Shown: positions 49,800 through 58,336 of the stretch, in pieces
Layout: every line of letters begins with the position of its first letter
Numbering within the stretch: position 1 is the first letter of the stretch
From: Streptomyces sp. CB01201
GTDB taxonomy: Bacteria > Actinomycetota > Actinomycetes > Streptomycetales > Streptomycetaceae
Direction of reading: 5' to 3'
DNA length: 64,000 nucleotides
Assembly: GCF_002803085.1 (NCBI RefSeq)
Contig: NZ_NNBJ01000019.1
Span: forward strand, 37,927-101,926
Program-made: the position numbers and the translations under genes
The notes under the pieces: generated by a model
The model's database searches: none
What the model saw: only the letters and a program-made list of their open reading frames with translations
Told to the model about the DNA's origin: nothing

Positions 49800-52700
49800 A
49801 TGCGAGTCCTGGTGACCGTTGTGCAAGAAGGGGCGCCCCCGAGCGATGTCGTGGTCGACGCCGACGACGACGCGACCGCACGGGACGTCGCGCTGGCCCT
49901 GGCGGCGGCCTCGGGCATCGGGCCGGGCCAGGCGCACCCCACCGTGGTGGCGCTTCCCGGCACTGTCCTCGACCCCAGGTACGGCGGCCGTGGGGCCGAG
50001 CCGACCCTGTGGGCCGACGGGCACCGCTGCGAGCCGGATGCCCCGGCCGGCCGGATCCTGCGGGACGGCATGCGGATATCGGTCGACGACTCGCTGGGCC
50101 CCCTGCTCCGCAACGGCGAGCCGGTGGGCTGGTTCGAGCTGCGCGTGGCGGCCGGTCCGGGCGCGGGGCGGGTCGTACGTCTCGCCGTCGGTACCGCGAC
50201 CTTCGGCTCGGCCACGACGTGCACCCTGGCGACGCCCGACCCCGCGCTGGCGCCCGTCGCCGCCCTCGTCACCGTCGACGTCCAGGGCCGGGCCACCCTG
50301 ACCCCGCAGGGCGGAGCCACCCTGCTGCTCGACGAGGAACCGGTGGAGCAGGCGCGGGACTGGCCGCTCGGCGCCTTCGTCAGGGCCGGGGACTCGCTGT
50401 TCGTGCTCGACCGGGTCGTGGAGCCGGACGCCCACCTGTCCGCGACCGGAGAGGGCGGCCTCGCCTACAACCGCCCGCCGCGTCTCTCGCCCGTGCGCCC
50501 CCGACCGCGGCTCCTCCTGCCGGTCCCGCCGTCCAAGTCCGAGCGCGCCCGGTTCCAGATGATCGCCGCGCTCACACCGATGGTCTTCGGCCTGGCCATG
50601 TACTTCATGACCAAACAGGTCTACATGCTGCTGTTCTGCGCGATGACGCCGGTGATGATGATCGGCCAGTGGGTGAGCGACAACCGCGAGGGCAAGCAGC
50701 GGAACAAGAAGTCGCTCAAGCAGTACAAGAAGGATCTCGCCGAGTACGAGGCCGAGTTGGTCCGCCTGGGCAAGGAGGACCAGCGCAATCGCCGGGCCGA
50801 CAACCCCGACCCGGCCGAGGTCCTGCTCTTCGCCACCGGGCCCCGGCGGCGGCTGTGGGAGCGCCGGAACACCGACATCGACGTCCTGCGGCTGCGGGTC
50901 GGTGTCGGAAGCCTGCCCGCCGACATCGAACTCGCCCACGGCCAGGGCGCGTCCTACGGCGAGGAGCAGCCCGCGCCGCCCCTGCTGTCCGACGTGCCGG
51001 TCATCCTGTCGTTCCCCGAACTCGGCGTCGTCGGCGTCTCGGGAGACCGGGCGCGGGCGCTGGCCACTACCCGCTGGCTCACGGTCCAGGCCGCGGTGCT
51101 GCACAGCCCGCGCGACCTCTCTCTCGTCCTCCTGTCGGCCTCCCTGCCGGCGGCCGCCGACTGGAGCTGGGCGCACTGGCTGCCGCACGCCGCGCCGCAG
51201 CAGGGCCAGGACTGCGTCGCCCTGGTCGGCTCCGACAGCGAAACCATCGCCCGCCGGGTGAACGAGCTCCTCAACGAGCTGACCCGGCGCAAGGCCGCCA
51301 GGGAGAGCTCGGGCAGCATGATGAGCGGCCTGCCCGGCAGCGAGCCGCACGTCCTGCTCGTCCTCGACGGGGCGCGCCTGCTGCGCCGCATGCCGGGCGT
51401 GCCCCAACTCCTGCAAGAGGGACCGCAGTACGGGATCTTCGCGCTCTGTCTCGACGAGGACGACCGGCTGCTCCCCGAGGAGTGCAAGGCCGTCGTGTGC
51501 TGGACACCGCAGTCGCCCGCTCACGTGAAACTGCGCGGCTCAGGGCTCGAAGCCGTGGGCGAGGTCCTTGCGGACCAAGTGGGCCCCGAGTGGTGCGAGT
51601 TGCTCGCCCGTTCCCTCGCCCCGGTCCGGGACGTCAGCCGCGACGACGCCGGTGGCGCCCTGCCCACCGCGGCCCGGCTGCTCGCTCTGCTGGGCATGCC
51701 CGACCCGGCCGGCGCCGACATCGAACGGATCTGGCGGTCGGGCGGCTCGACGACGGCGGCGCCCATCGGGATCGCGGCCGACGGCACCTTCACCCTGGAC
51801 ATCCGCAGGGACGGCCCGCACGCGCTGGTGGCGGGCACCACCGGCGCGGGCAAGTCCGAACTGCTCCAGACGATCATCGCCTCGCTGGCCGTGGCCAACC
51901 GGCCCGACGCGCTCAACTTCGTACTGATCGACTACAAGGGCGGCAGCGCCTTCATGGACTGCGCTCAACTCCCGCACACGGTGGGCATGGTGAGCGACCT
52001 CGACGCCCATCTCACGGAACGCGCGCTCGCCTCGCTCGCGGCGGAACTGCACCGCCGCGAGACGATCCTCTTCGACACCGGCACCAAGGACATCGAGGAC
52101 TACAACGACACCCGTCGATTGCGGCCCGATCTGGAGCCCATGCCCCGACTCGTCCTCGTCATCGACGAGTTCGCCTCGCTGGTGGCGGAACTGCCCGACT
52201 TCATCGCGGGTCTCGTCGACATCGCACGCCGGGGCCGCTCCCTCGGCGTGCACCTGGTCCTCGCCACCCAGCGGCCGGCCGGTGTGGTCAGCGCCGACAT
52301 CCGGGCCAACACGAACCTGCGGATCGCCCTGCGGGTGACGGACGGCTCCGAATCCATGGACGTCATCGACGCCGCGGACGCGGGTGCCATCGCGAAGTCC
52401 ACCCCCGGACGCGCCTATGTCCGCTCCGGGGCCCAGTCCCTGGTCGGCGTCCAGTCCGCGCGCATCGGCGGCCGTCGCCCGGCCACGGGCAGGAGTGGCC
52501 CCAAGGCGACGCTCTCCCCGCTGCCCTGGACCGCGTTCAGCCGGTCGCTGCCCCGCGCCGCGGAGTCGGAGGACGACGGCACGATGGTCACCGACCTCGC
52601 CGTACTCGTCGGAGCCATCCGGGACGGCTCCGACAAAATGGGCTTCCCGGCGCCGCGCAGCCCGTGGCTGCCCCCGCTGCCCGAGCACGTCACCCTTGAC

Positions 52701-54260
52701 TCGCTGACCGCCGCGGCAGGCCCCGCGCCCGGGCACGGCGACGTCCCGCCCATCGGCTACGCCCTGACCGACCTGCCCGCCCAGCAGGCCCGGAAGCCGT
52801 TCGCGCTCGATCTCGTCGGAGGCGAACACACCATGCTGGCCGGCGGTGCCCGTTCCGGGCGGTCGACGGCGCTGCGCACCCTGGCAGGTTCGCTCGCCCG
52901 GACGGCATCGCCGCGCGATGTGCACGTCTACGCGATCGACTGCGGCTCCAACGCGCTGCTGCCGCTGGTGCGGCTGCCGCACGTGGGCGCGGTGGTCAAC
53001 CGGGACGAGCCGGACCGGGTCCGCCGACTGCTCGACCGGCTGCTCGCCGAGATCAGCCGGCGCCAGCAACTCCTCGCCCTGGAGGGCGCGTCCAGCGCCG
53101 CCGAGCAGCGGGCCTCGGCCGCCCCGGAGGACCGGCTGCCCTGGATGGTGCTGCTCCTCGACAGCTGGGAGGGCTACTTCTCCACGTTCGAGAACTACAA
53201 CTACGGCCAGCTCATCGAGCAGGCCCAGCGGATCTTCCGGGAGGGCTCCGCGGTCGGCCTGAAGGTGGTCATGACCGCCGACCGCAGCGGCCTCGGCGGA
53301 CTGGTCGCCTCCGCCTTCCAGGACCGGCTGATCCTGCGGTTCGCCGACCCCAACGACTACTCGATGGCGGGTCTCCAGCCACGCGAGGTGCCCAAGAACA
53401 TGCCACCGGGCCGGGCCCTGCGGATCACCGACACCGGTACGGAGGAGACGCAGATCGCACTCCTCGACGAGGACCCGACCGGCCAGGCCCAGGTACGGAT
53501 GCTCCGCGAGATCGCCGAGCAGGCCCGCGCGGTCCACGGACGTACACCCGCTCGTTTCGCCCCGATGAGGGTGGACGCCCTCCCGGCCCGCATCACGGCC
53601 GCCGAGGCGATGGCCCTCGACTCCGACTTCGCCCCGCCGTCCAAGCTGTGGGCGCTGCTCGCGGTCGGCGGCGACGAACTGGCGCCCGTGGGCGTCGACT
53701 TGGAGGAGTCGGGCCCCGGCTTCGTCATCGGTGGGCCGCCGAAGTCGGGCCGCTCCACGGCGCTGATGTGTGCGGCGGAGTCGCTCCTGGCCCAGGGCAC
53801 GCCGGTGGTCCTGGTGACCCCGCGCCGCTCTCCCCTGCGCGACCTCGAAGGGCGCGAAGGCGTCCTCGGCCTCCTGGACGCGGAGGCCAGGGAGGACGAC
53901 CTGGAGGAGCTGCTGGAGAAGGCCGAGGGCCGTCCGTACGTACTGCTGGCCGACGACGCCGAACTGCTCCACGACACCCGGCTCGACGAGGCCCTGGAAG
54001 CCCTGCTGCGCAAGGGCGCCGACGGCGGGCTCGGCCTCATCGCGGCCGGCACGACGGACAGCCTCTCGTCCCAGTACCGCGGCTTCGCGACCGCCGCCCG
54101 CAAGTCCCGCAACGGCCTGCTGCTCAACCCCCAGAACTCGCAGGAGGGCGAACTGTTCAACATCCGCCTCCCGTCGAACATCGGCAGCGGTCAGCCGGGC
54201 AGCGGACTCCTGGTGTCGGGCGGGACGTTCCGGCCGGTTCAGGGGGTCATGCGGGGCTGA
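49800..54260 (+). CDS. eccC: EccC-like type VII secretion ATPase
   Basis: A 1486-residue FtsK/SpoIIIE-type ATPase that should drive export of WXG100 proteins. Residues 1-200 include an FHA-like segment (about 95-200). Two helices follow near 250-293, and a linker leads to three ATPase modules. Module 1 has an intact Walker A GTTGAGKS (679-686) and Walker B LVLVIDEF (Asp789, Glu790). Module 2 has GGARSGRST (from 1015, Arg1021 at the lysine position). Module 3 has GGPPKSGRST (from 1311, Arg1318). Only module 1 looks able to hydrolyse ATP in the standard way. ATG 49800 is chosen; GTG 49788 lies inside its Shine-Dalgarno. EccB, D, E and mycosin genes are not in the window. Confidence 0.93.
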   Translation: MRVLVTVVQEGAPPSDVVVDADDDATARDVALALAAASGIGPGQAHPTVVALPGTVLDPRYGGRGAEPTLWADGHRCEPDAPAGRILRDGMRISVDDSLGPLLRNGEPVGWFELRVAAGPGAGRVVRLAVGTATFGSATTCTLATPDPALAPVAALVTVDVQGRATLTPQGGATLLLDEEPVEQARDWPLGAFVRAGDSLFVLDRVVEPDAHLSATGEGGLAYNRPPRLSPVRPRPRLLLPVPPSKSERARFQMIAALTPMVFGLAMYFMTKQVYMLLFCAMTPVMMIGQWVSDNREGKQRNKKSLKQYKKDLAEYEAELVRLGKEDQRNRRADNPDPAEVLLFATGPRRRLWERRNTDIDVLRLRVGVGSLPADIELAHGQGASYGEEQPAPPLLSDVPVILSFPELGVVGVSGDRARALATTRWLTVQAAVLHSPRDLSLVLLSASLPAAADWSWAHWLPHAAPQQGQDCVALVGSDSETIARRVNELLNELTRRKAARESSGSMMSGLPGSEPHVLLVLDGARLLRRMPGVPQLLQEGPQYGIFALCLDEDDRLLPEECKAVVCWTPQSPAHVKLRGSGLEAVGEVLADQVGPEWCELLARSLAPVRDVSRDDAGGALPTAARLLALLGMPDPAGADIERIWRSGGSTTAAPIGIAADGTFTLDIRRDGPHALVAGTTGAGKSELLQTIIASLAVANRPDALNFVLIDYKGGSAFMDCAQLPHTVGMVSDLDAHLTERALASLAAELHRRETILFDTGTKDIEDYNDTRRLRPDLEPMPRLVLVIDEFASLVAELPDFIAGLVDIARRGRSLGVHLVLATQRPAGVVSADIRANTNLRIALRVTDGSESMDVIDAADAGAIAKSTPGRAYVRSGAQSLVGVQSARIGGRRPATGRSGPKATLSPLPWTAFSRSLPRAAESEDDGTMVTDLAVLVGAIRDGSDKMGFPAPRSPWLPPLPEHVTLDSLTAAAGPAPGHGDVPPIGYALTDLPAQQARKPFALDLVGGEHTMLAGGARSGRSTALRTLAGSLARTASPRDVHVYAIDCGSNALLPLVRLPHVGAVVNRDEPDRVRRLLDRLLAEISRRQQLLALEGASSAAEQRASAAPEDRLPWMVLLLDSWEGYFSTFENYNYGQLIEQAQRIFREGSAVGLKVVMTADRSGLGGLVASAFQDRLILRFADPNDYSMAGLQPREVPKNMPPGRALRITDTGTEETQIALLDEDPTGQAQVRMLREIAEQARAVHGRTPARFAPMRVDALPARITAAEAMALDSDFAPPSKLWALLAVGGDELAPVGVDLEESGPGFVIGGPPKSGRSTALMCAAESLLAQGTPVVLVTPRRSPLRDLEGREGVLGLLDAEAREDDLEELLEKAEGRPYVLLADDAELLHDTRLDEALEALLRKGADGGLGLIAAGTTDSLSSQYRGFATAARKSRNGLLLNPQNSQEGELFNIRLPSNIGSGQPGSGLLVSGGTFRPVQGVMRG

Positions 54261-54308
54261 GGGGCCGCCGCCTGCCGGCCCGCATGCCGGTCGGTGGCGC
54301 GCACGACT

Positions 54309-54341
54309 GCGGGGCGCCCCGAATGAATCGGGGCGCCCCGC
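54309..54341. terminator. 14-bp perfect dyad terminator
   Basis: GCGGGGCGCCCCGA, five bases, exact complement, between the convergent EccC-like gene and the WXG100 gene at 54373; it probably serves both. Confidence 0.82.
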
Positions 54342-54372
54342 GGAGCACTTCATCCAACCGATCCCGTACGGA

Positions 54373-54633
54373 TCAGGTCGCGCGCTCGATGTTGTCGGCG
54401 CTGGTCGACGCGGACTTCTGGGCGTCGTGCAGGGTGTCGACCCACTTGGAGAACGTGGTCCGGGCGTCTTCCCAGTCGTGGCGGAACTGGTCGGCCTTGG
54501 GGCCCTTCCAGTAGCCGGTGCTGCCGGACGTCGACGAGTTCAGGTTGCTGATGATCGTCTGCAGGTCGTGCGCGCTCCGACCGAACAGCTTCGCCAGGTC
54601 CCTGAGTTCCTTGAGACTTGCTCCGCGTTCCAT
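54373..54633 (-). CDS. WXG100 family protein 1
   Basis: An 86-residue helical-hairpin protein of the ESAT-6/CFP-10 superfamily. Two helices flank the turn GYWKGPKADQF (W-x-G near residue 42), and the C-terminal helix is rich in Asp, Ser and Lys. These are substrates or partners of type VII secretion. ATG 54633 has GGGGAGG upstream. It is convergent with the EccC-like gene and divergent from the cassette that begins at 55095. Confidence 0.92.
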   Translation of the reverse strand: MERGASLKELRDLAKLFGRSAHDLQTIISNLNSSTSGSTGYWKGPKADQFRHDWEDARTTFSKWVDTLHDAQKSASTSADNIERAT

Positions 54634-55094
54634 TGCGTTCCTCCCCGTGTCACTGTGTTACCGAAAAAACCCTCGGCAACAACTGACGCTACCGCACCAC
54701 CGATGGTTCCCGTAAAGGGGCTTCGAATAGCGGGTGTTGTGGGGAGGGAAGGGGCTGCTTGTCCGTATCTGACCGATAAGTCGAGCGATGACGTTCGTGG
54801 TTGGCTCGAACAGGACTCTTGAGGTGCCGAGTTCGCGGTGGCGAAACCATGCGCACCACGGCTAACGTCAATATCCTTGGCCGCGCCCTTGTCCCACCAG
54901 GGATCCGCTCGCGCGCGCCGTGTGTGCTGTTTGCTGCCGCGCCCGACGTAACGGCGCGCCGTGCGGGGCGGGCGACGCGTCCAGGGGCTGCGTCGGGGCC
55001 GGGTCGGTGCGCTTCCGAGGCGCGTTGATGGCGGAGTTGCGACGAGGCTCCGCACCTATGGGTACTTCGGACATTGCCAACGGGGGTTTTCCGT
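54634..55094. other. Divergent 461-bp control region
   Basis: No gene is supported; short frames give arginine/alanine-rich translations. Parts of it (about 54640-54860) are less GC-rich than the flanks and could hold promoters for the WXG100 gene and the first cassette. Confidence 0.5.
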
Positions 55095-56159
55095 ATGACG
55101 TTCAGAGGGATGACCAAGGAAAAGGCGCAGCGACTGTCCGCCGCGCTGGACATCGTCGATGGCGCGCTTTCCATCCAAGGCCCGTTGGTGTCCGGGCTGC
55201 TTGCCAAATGGGAAGGCGACCAGGGGAACCTCAAGCGCTTCACACAGGATGCGTCATGGTCCCGTGATACTGCCGGTGATGTGCGTCGGCGGCTGGGCAT
55301 CCTCGAAGCGGACCCCAACGTTGAGCTGCTTTTCATGGGGTTGTCAGGTGTGCTTGAGACCTGGCAGTACGTCGAAGAGCGCAAGGGTGAAATCGGCCAT
55401 TACGTCGACGAGTTCAAGCAGGCGAAGCCGCAGACCGCGCTCAGAATCACCAAAGTCGCCTCCGGAATCGAGGCGTCCCTCCGGTTGTATCGGCTCTGGG
55501 CCCAAGGCCAGAACGTTGCCGGGGCGCGGGCAGTTCTCGAACTGAACAAGTACTTCGGCGTCACCGGTGACCGATTGGAGGCCAAGAACTTGGAATACAT
55601 GGCCGAGGTTCTGAAGCTCCAGAAGGCTGGAGAGGCGCTCAAAGAACCTTGGCAATGGCAGCAGCTGACGCGTAGCTTCCTCACGAAGCTGAAGATTCCC
55701 CTGCCCGCGAAGCTCTTCAGGCAGGCGCCCGGCCTCAGCTTTTTCGACAAGGTTGGTTTGCCACTGGCGGTCGTCCATGGAGTCAAGGAGATGGTCCTCC
55801 CTGATCACAAGGGCACGCTGGGCGGCTTCGATCGGGGCATGGGGGTCGTGGAGGCCGGCGGAGCCGCTGCGGCGATCGGCGGTGCGGGCGCGGCTGCCTG
55901 GTTGGGTGCATCAGCAACCGTGGCGGCAGCGGTGCCAGTGGTCGGCTGGGCAGCTCTGGGCGTGGCGGGGGCCTATTTCCTCGGCACCTGGGCCTACGAC
56001 AACCGAAAAGCGATCAAGGACGGCGCTAAGAAGGCCTGGAACGCCACGACGAAATGGGCCGGTGGTATCGCCGACAAGGGCAAGGAGATCGCGAATGGCG
56101 CCAAGAGTGCAATCACGAATCTAGTTCCCAACACCATCAGGAAGTACAAGTTCTGGTAG
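55095..56159 (+). CDS. Putative type VII secretion-associated protein A
   Basis: A 354-residue protein of unknown family. The N-terminal 130 residues are helical and contain W-x3-TA-x-D-x-RRR (WSRDTAGDVRRR). The middle is helical and charged. Residues about 255-305 are Gly/Ala-rich hydrophobic segments (GGAGAAAWLGASATVAAAVP and VVGWAALGVAGAYFLGTW). A basic tail with KDGAKKAW and NGAKSAITN follows and ends YKFW. The same N-motif, hydrophobic block and tail occur in the protein at 60247. Its setting between WXG100, EspG-like and EccC genes suggests an exported effector or membrane-active protein. ATG 55095 is chosen; a TTG seven codons earlier is possible. Base composition is less GC-rich than neighbours. 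Confidence 0.75.
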   Translation: MTFRGMTKEKAQRLSAALDIVDGALSIQGPLVSGLLAKWEGDQGNLKRFTQDASWSRDTAGDVRRRLGILEADPNVELLFMGLSGVLETWQYVEERKGEIGHYVDEFKQAKPQTALRITKVASGIEASLRLYRLWAQGQNVAGARAVLELNKYFGVTGDRLEAKNLEYMAEVLKLQKAGEALKEPWQWQQLTRSFLTKLKIPLPAKLFRQAPGLSFFDKVGLPLAVVHGVKEMVLPDHKGTLGGFDRGMGVVEAGGAAAAIGGAGAAAWLGASATVAAAVPVVGWAALGVAGAYFLGTWAYDNRKAIKDGAKKAWNATTKWAGGIADKGKEIANGAKSAITNLVPNTIRKYKFW

Positions 56160-56170
56160 GGGGTCTTCGG

Positions 56171-56659
56171 ATGGAATCGCAAGACCTGTTCGGTGTTGTA
56201 AGGGAGCCGCCCGGCAGCCGAAGCCCGACGCCGGTGCTGGCGTCGACGGCTCGACGCTATGGGGCAGCCGCAATCGACGGCGCGTTGGCGATCGTCGCCG
56301 GCGCACTCTCTGGGCTGCTGTACTTGATCAGCGAATCGGGAGCGGAGGTGCCTTCGCTCAGCGGCGGCGCGTTGTCGGGGCGGATCCTGGCAGTCTGCAT
56401 CGGGTTCTCTCTGGTGAATCAAGTCATGTTGACAGCAATTTTCCGCGGCAGTGTAGGCAAGTTGATCGTCGGAACTCGCGTCGTTCGACTGTCTGATGGC
56501 GGGCGGGCGTCCCCGATCCGGCTCCTCCTCCGATGGATCGGTGGAATCGCGTACGGCCTTACGATCCTCCCTCTCGCCCTTCTACTGGACGGCACTGGAA
56601 CGCCTCCGCCCGATTTCGCCGGAGTATGTATCACCTATGCGACGAATAAATCATCCTGA
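56171..56659 (+). CDS. RDD family membrane protein
   Basis: A 162-residue membrane protein with three or four helices. The RDD signature is visible: TARRYGAAAIDGALAIV near residue 28, then FRGSVGKLIVGTRVVRLSDGGRAS and IRLLLRWIGG. RDD proteins are found beside many secretion and transport systems and some act as Na+/H+ antiporters; here the role is unknown. ATG 56171 lies 12 bases after the preceding stop, within the first cassette. Confidence 0.88.
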   Translation: MESQDLFGVVREPPGSRSPTPVLASTARRYGAAAIDGALAIVAGALSGLLYLISESGAEVPSLSGGALSGRILAVCIGFSLVNQVMLTAIFRGSVGKLIVGTRVVRLSDGGRASPIRLLLRWIGGIAYGLTILPLALLLDGTGTPPPDFAGVCITYATNKSS

Positions 56660-56711
56660 ACTTCCGCACTGAGAATCCTTCAGTGAAAAGCTAGCGACTC
56701 TAGGACTTGGC

Positions 56712-57551
56712 ATGGCAAACCCTGAACTCGACAGCGAGTTGGAAAAATTTCGTGAACTCGTCGGTAAAGCTCTCGCGGAAGGAGGCAGTCAGCCACTGAT
56801 CAAGCTGACCGATGAGGAACTCGCGGTTCTGGACCCCGATGCCCTCGAAGACGTCGTGGTGCCGACGCCGCACCTGGCGACTCTCTCGGAAGAGCAGCGC
56901 GAGTGGGTCCTTGCCACGGCCCTTCGCTCTCTGGTTTCCAGGGGGGCGGTCGAGGTCGCGAACATCGCCGAACTCGACGCCGTCCTGCGGTCGGAGGGCA
57001 CCGACTCGGGGCTCACCGCAGACGTGGACATGAGAGTGACGCCCGAAGTCAGCATGGCACTGGCCTTGCGGCGCACCGCTGCGCGAGCCCTGGCGGTCGA
57101 GCAGCAGACGTCCAGCGGCACCGTGAGGGCCTTTGTTTTCGTGCACTCGCCCGAGCTGATGCTGATCGAGCAGGTCACCGGCGGCGGGCTGCACATTTTC
57201 ACGCTGGCCAACAAGGTGCAGGACGCCGCCGGGATCGTCCAGGCACTGGTGGACCCGTTCGGGATTGCCGATCGGGACGGCAAGGCGATCCAGTTGGACC
57301 CGTCGGTCCTGACGACCGATGCGGTGGACAAGTCGCTGGCGCGAGTGATCGACAAGGCCCTGGTGGTCGGTCAGCTCATCGTGCTCGCCGACGAGCCGGG
57401 GCCGCTCCTCACGACGTACGCGACCGACCGCGAGGTGTGGGCCGTTAACGTGGACTCGCCCCAGGCGCCGACGGGCATCACGGCGCGGGCCGTCAGTGAG
57501 CGAACGCTCGCGGAACTCATCACCAAGTTGATCAAGCAGCCGGTCGCGTAG
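56712..57551 (+). CDS. EspG-like secretion-associated protein A
   Basis: A 279-residue soluble protein. The layout resembles EspG chaperones: a winged-helix-like part (TLSEEQREWVLATALRSLVSRG), central strands (DVDMRVTPEVSMALALRRTAARALAVEQ), a long antiparallel part (VFVHSPELMLIEQVTGGGLHIFTL) and a C-terminal helix (TARAVSERTLAELITKLI). EspG proteins bind type VII substrates in the cytosol. The assignment rests on architecture and neighbours, not a clear sequence match. It is followed after 24 bases by a WXG100 gene. Confidence 0.6.
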   Translation: MANPELDSELEKFRELVGKALAEGGSQPLIKLTDEELAVLDPDALEDVVVPTPHLATLSEEQREWVLATALRSLVSRGAVEVANIAELDAVLRSEGTDSGLTADVDMRVTPEVSMALALRRTAARALAVEQQTSSGTVRAFVFVHSPELMLIEQVTGGGLHIFTLANKVQDAAGIVQALVDPFGIADRDGKAIQLDPSVLTTDAVDKSLARVIDKALVVGQLIVLADEPGPLLTTYATDREVWAVNVDSPQAPTGITARAVSERTLAELITKLIKQPVA

Positions 57552-57575
57552 GAAAGCAGGCACGGGGAGAGAGCC

Positions 57576-57842
57576 ATGAGCGATCGTGTGGAAGAGTGCA
57601 GGAAAGATCTCAACAACCTGAAGCGGTTCGCCGACGAGGTGGACAGGACGCTGGACGCGGTGGACGCGACATCCGGCACGGACGCCTGGCAGGGGCCGGC
57701 GGCTGATCGATTCCGCAAGGAGTGGAACGGTCGGCGCAAGGCCATCCACGATGCTCTGGACGCGGCGCGGGGCCAGTACAACAAGATTCTGCAGCGCGTG
57801 CAGGACGAAGAGGCGAAGAAGAAGTCGGATGCCGCGAAGTAG
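57576..57842 (+). CDS. WXG100 family protein 2
   Basis: An 88-residue two-helix protein with the turn AWQGPAADRFRKEW (W-x-G near residue 38) and a highly charged, lysine-rich C-terminal end (EEAKKKSDAAK). It is a likely type VII substrate or partner for the EspG-like protein encoded just upstream. ATG 57576 has GGGGAGAG upstream. It has 38 bases to the next gene. Confidence 0.92.
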   Translation: MSDRVEECRKDLNNLKRFADEVDRTLDAVDATSGTDAWQGPAADRFRKEWNGRRKAIHDALDAARGQYNKILQRVQDEEAKKKSDAAK

Positions 57843-57880
57843 GTTGTGGATTCGGATACCGCTGTTGATGGGGTGTTGAG

Positions 57881-58336
57881 ATGACTGACGCGAACTCCGC
57901 CGTATACGAGGCATACTTCATCCGTCTTCCCTTCCAGTTGCTGACCCGTGAACGATGGAAGCGGTTGCTCGCATTCCGAGTCGACAGCGAAGGGGTTCTA
58001 CTCGGCGGCGCCCCGGCTCGTTATGCGGCTCAGACTGCGTTCGTGCCGTGGGCGGATATCACGTCCATCGTGGCATGGCGCCAGCGGACAGCTGGAAACG
58101 GAATCAACTACATCGGAGTGCAGCGCAAACCTGGATCACCTGATTTGCCTGGTATGAACAGCCGCCTCAGTCCAAAGCGGACCGCGAAGCTGGCCCCGCA
58201 CGTCGATCACGATCTTTTTCTCGCGAGTCGCCCCATCAACTTCTGGCGGCTTGACCCGGAGCGACTTCTGGCGGCAGCTGGCGCATTTGCGCCTCACGTG
58301 CCGGTTCTTGTGTATTCTCAACCGCACCTTCGATAG
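57881..58336 (+). CDS. PH-like small protein, cassette A
   Basis: A 151-residue protein without a recognised family. It begins YFIRLPFQLLTRERWKRLLAF and has short strands (GVLLGGAPARY, FVPWADITSIVAW, NYIGVQRK) that suggest a PH/YcxB-like barrel. It then has KLAPHVDHDLFLASRPINFWRLDPERLL, a helix at the end. It has no signal peptide or transmembrane segment. It is the last gene of the first cassette. A decayed, inverted copy lies at 58613-58858. Confidence 0.7.
   Translation: MTDANSAVYEAYFIRLPFQLLTRERWKRLLAFRVDSEGVLLGGAPARYAAQTAFVPWADITSIVAWRQRTAGNGINYIGVQRKPGSPDLPGMNSRLSPKRTAKLAPHVDHDLFLASRPINFWRLDPERLLAAAGAFAPHVPVLVYSQPHLR

Noticed and set aside
47835..51524. 1229-codon open frame antisense to the kinase and EccC genes
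   Set aside because: It is the mirror of two strong genes in GC-rich DNA, with Arg/Gly/Ala/His-rich translation and no domain or ribosome site.
54540..55080. Short frames in the gap before cassette A
   Set aside because: Arg/Ala/Pro-rich translations, no Shine-Dalgarno, no similarity to neighbours.
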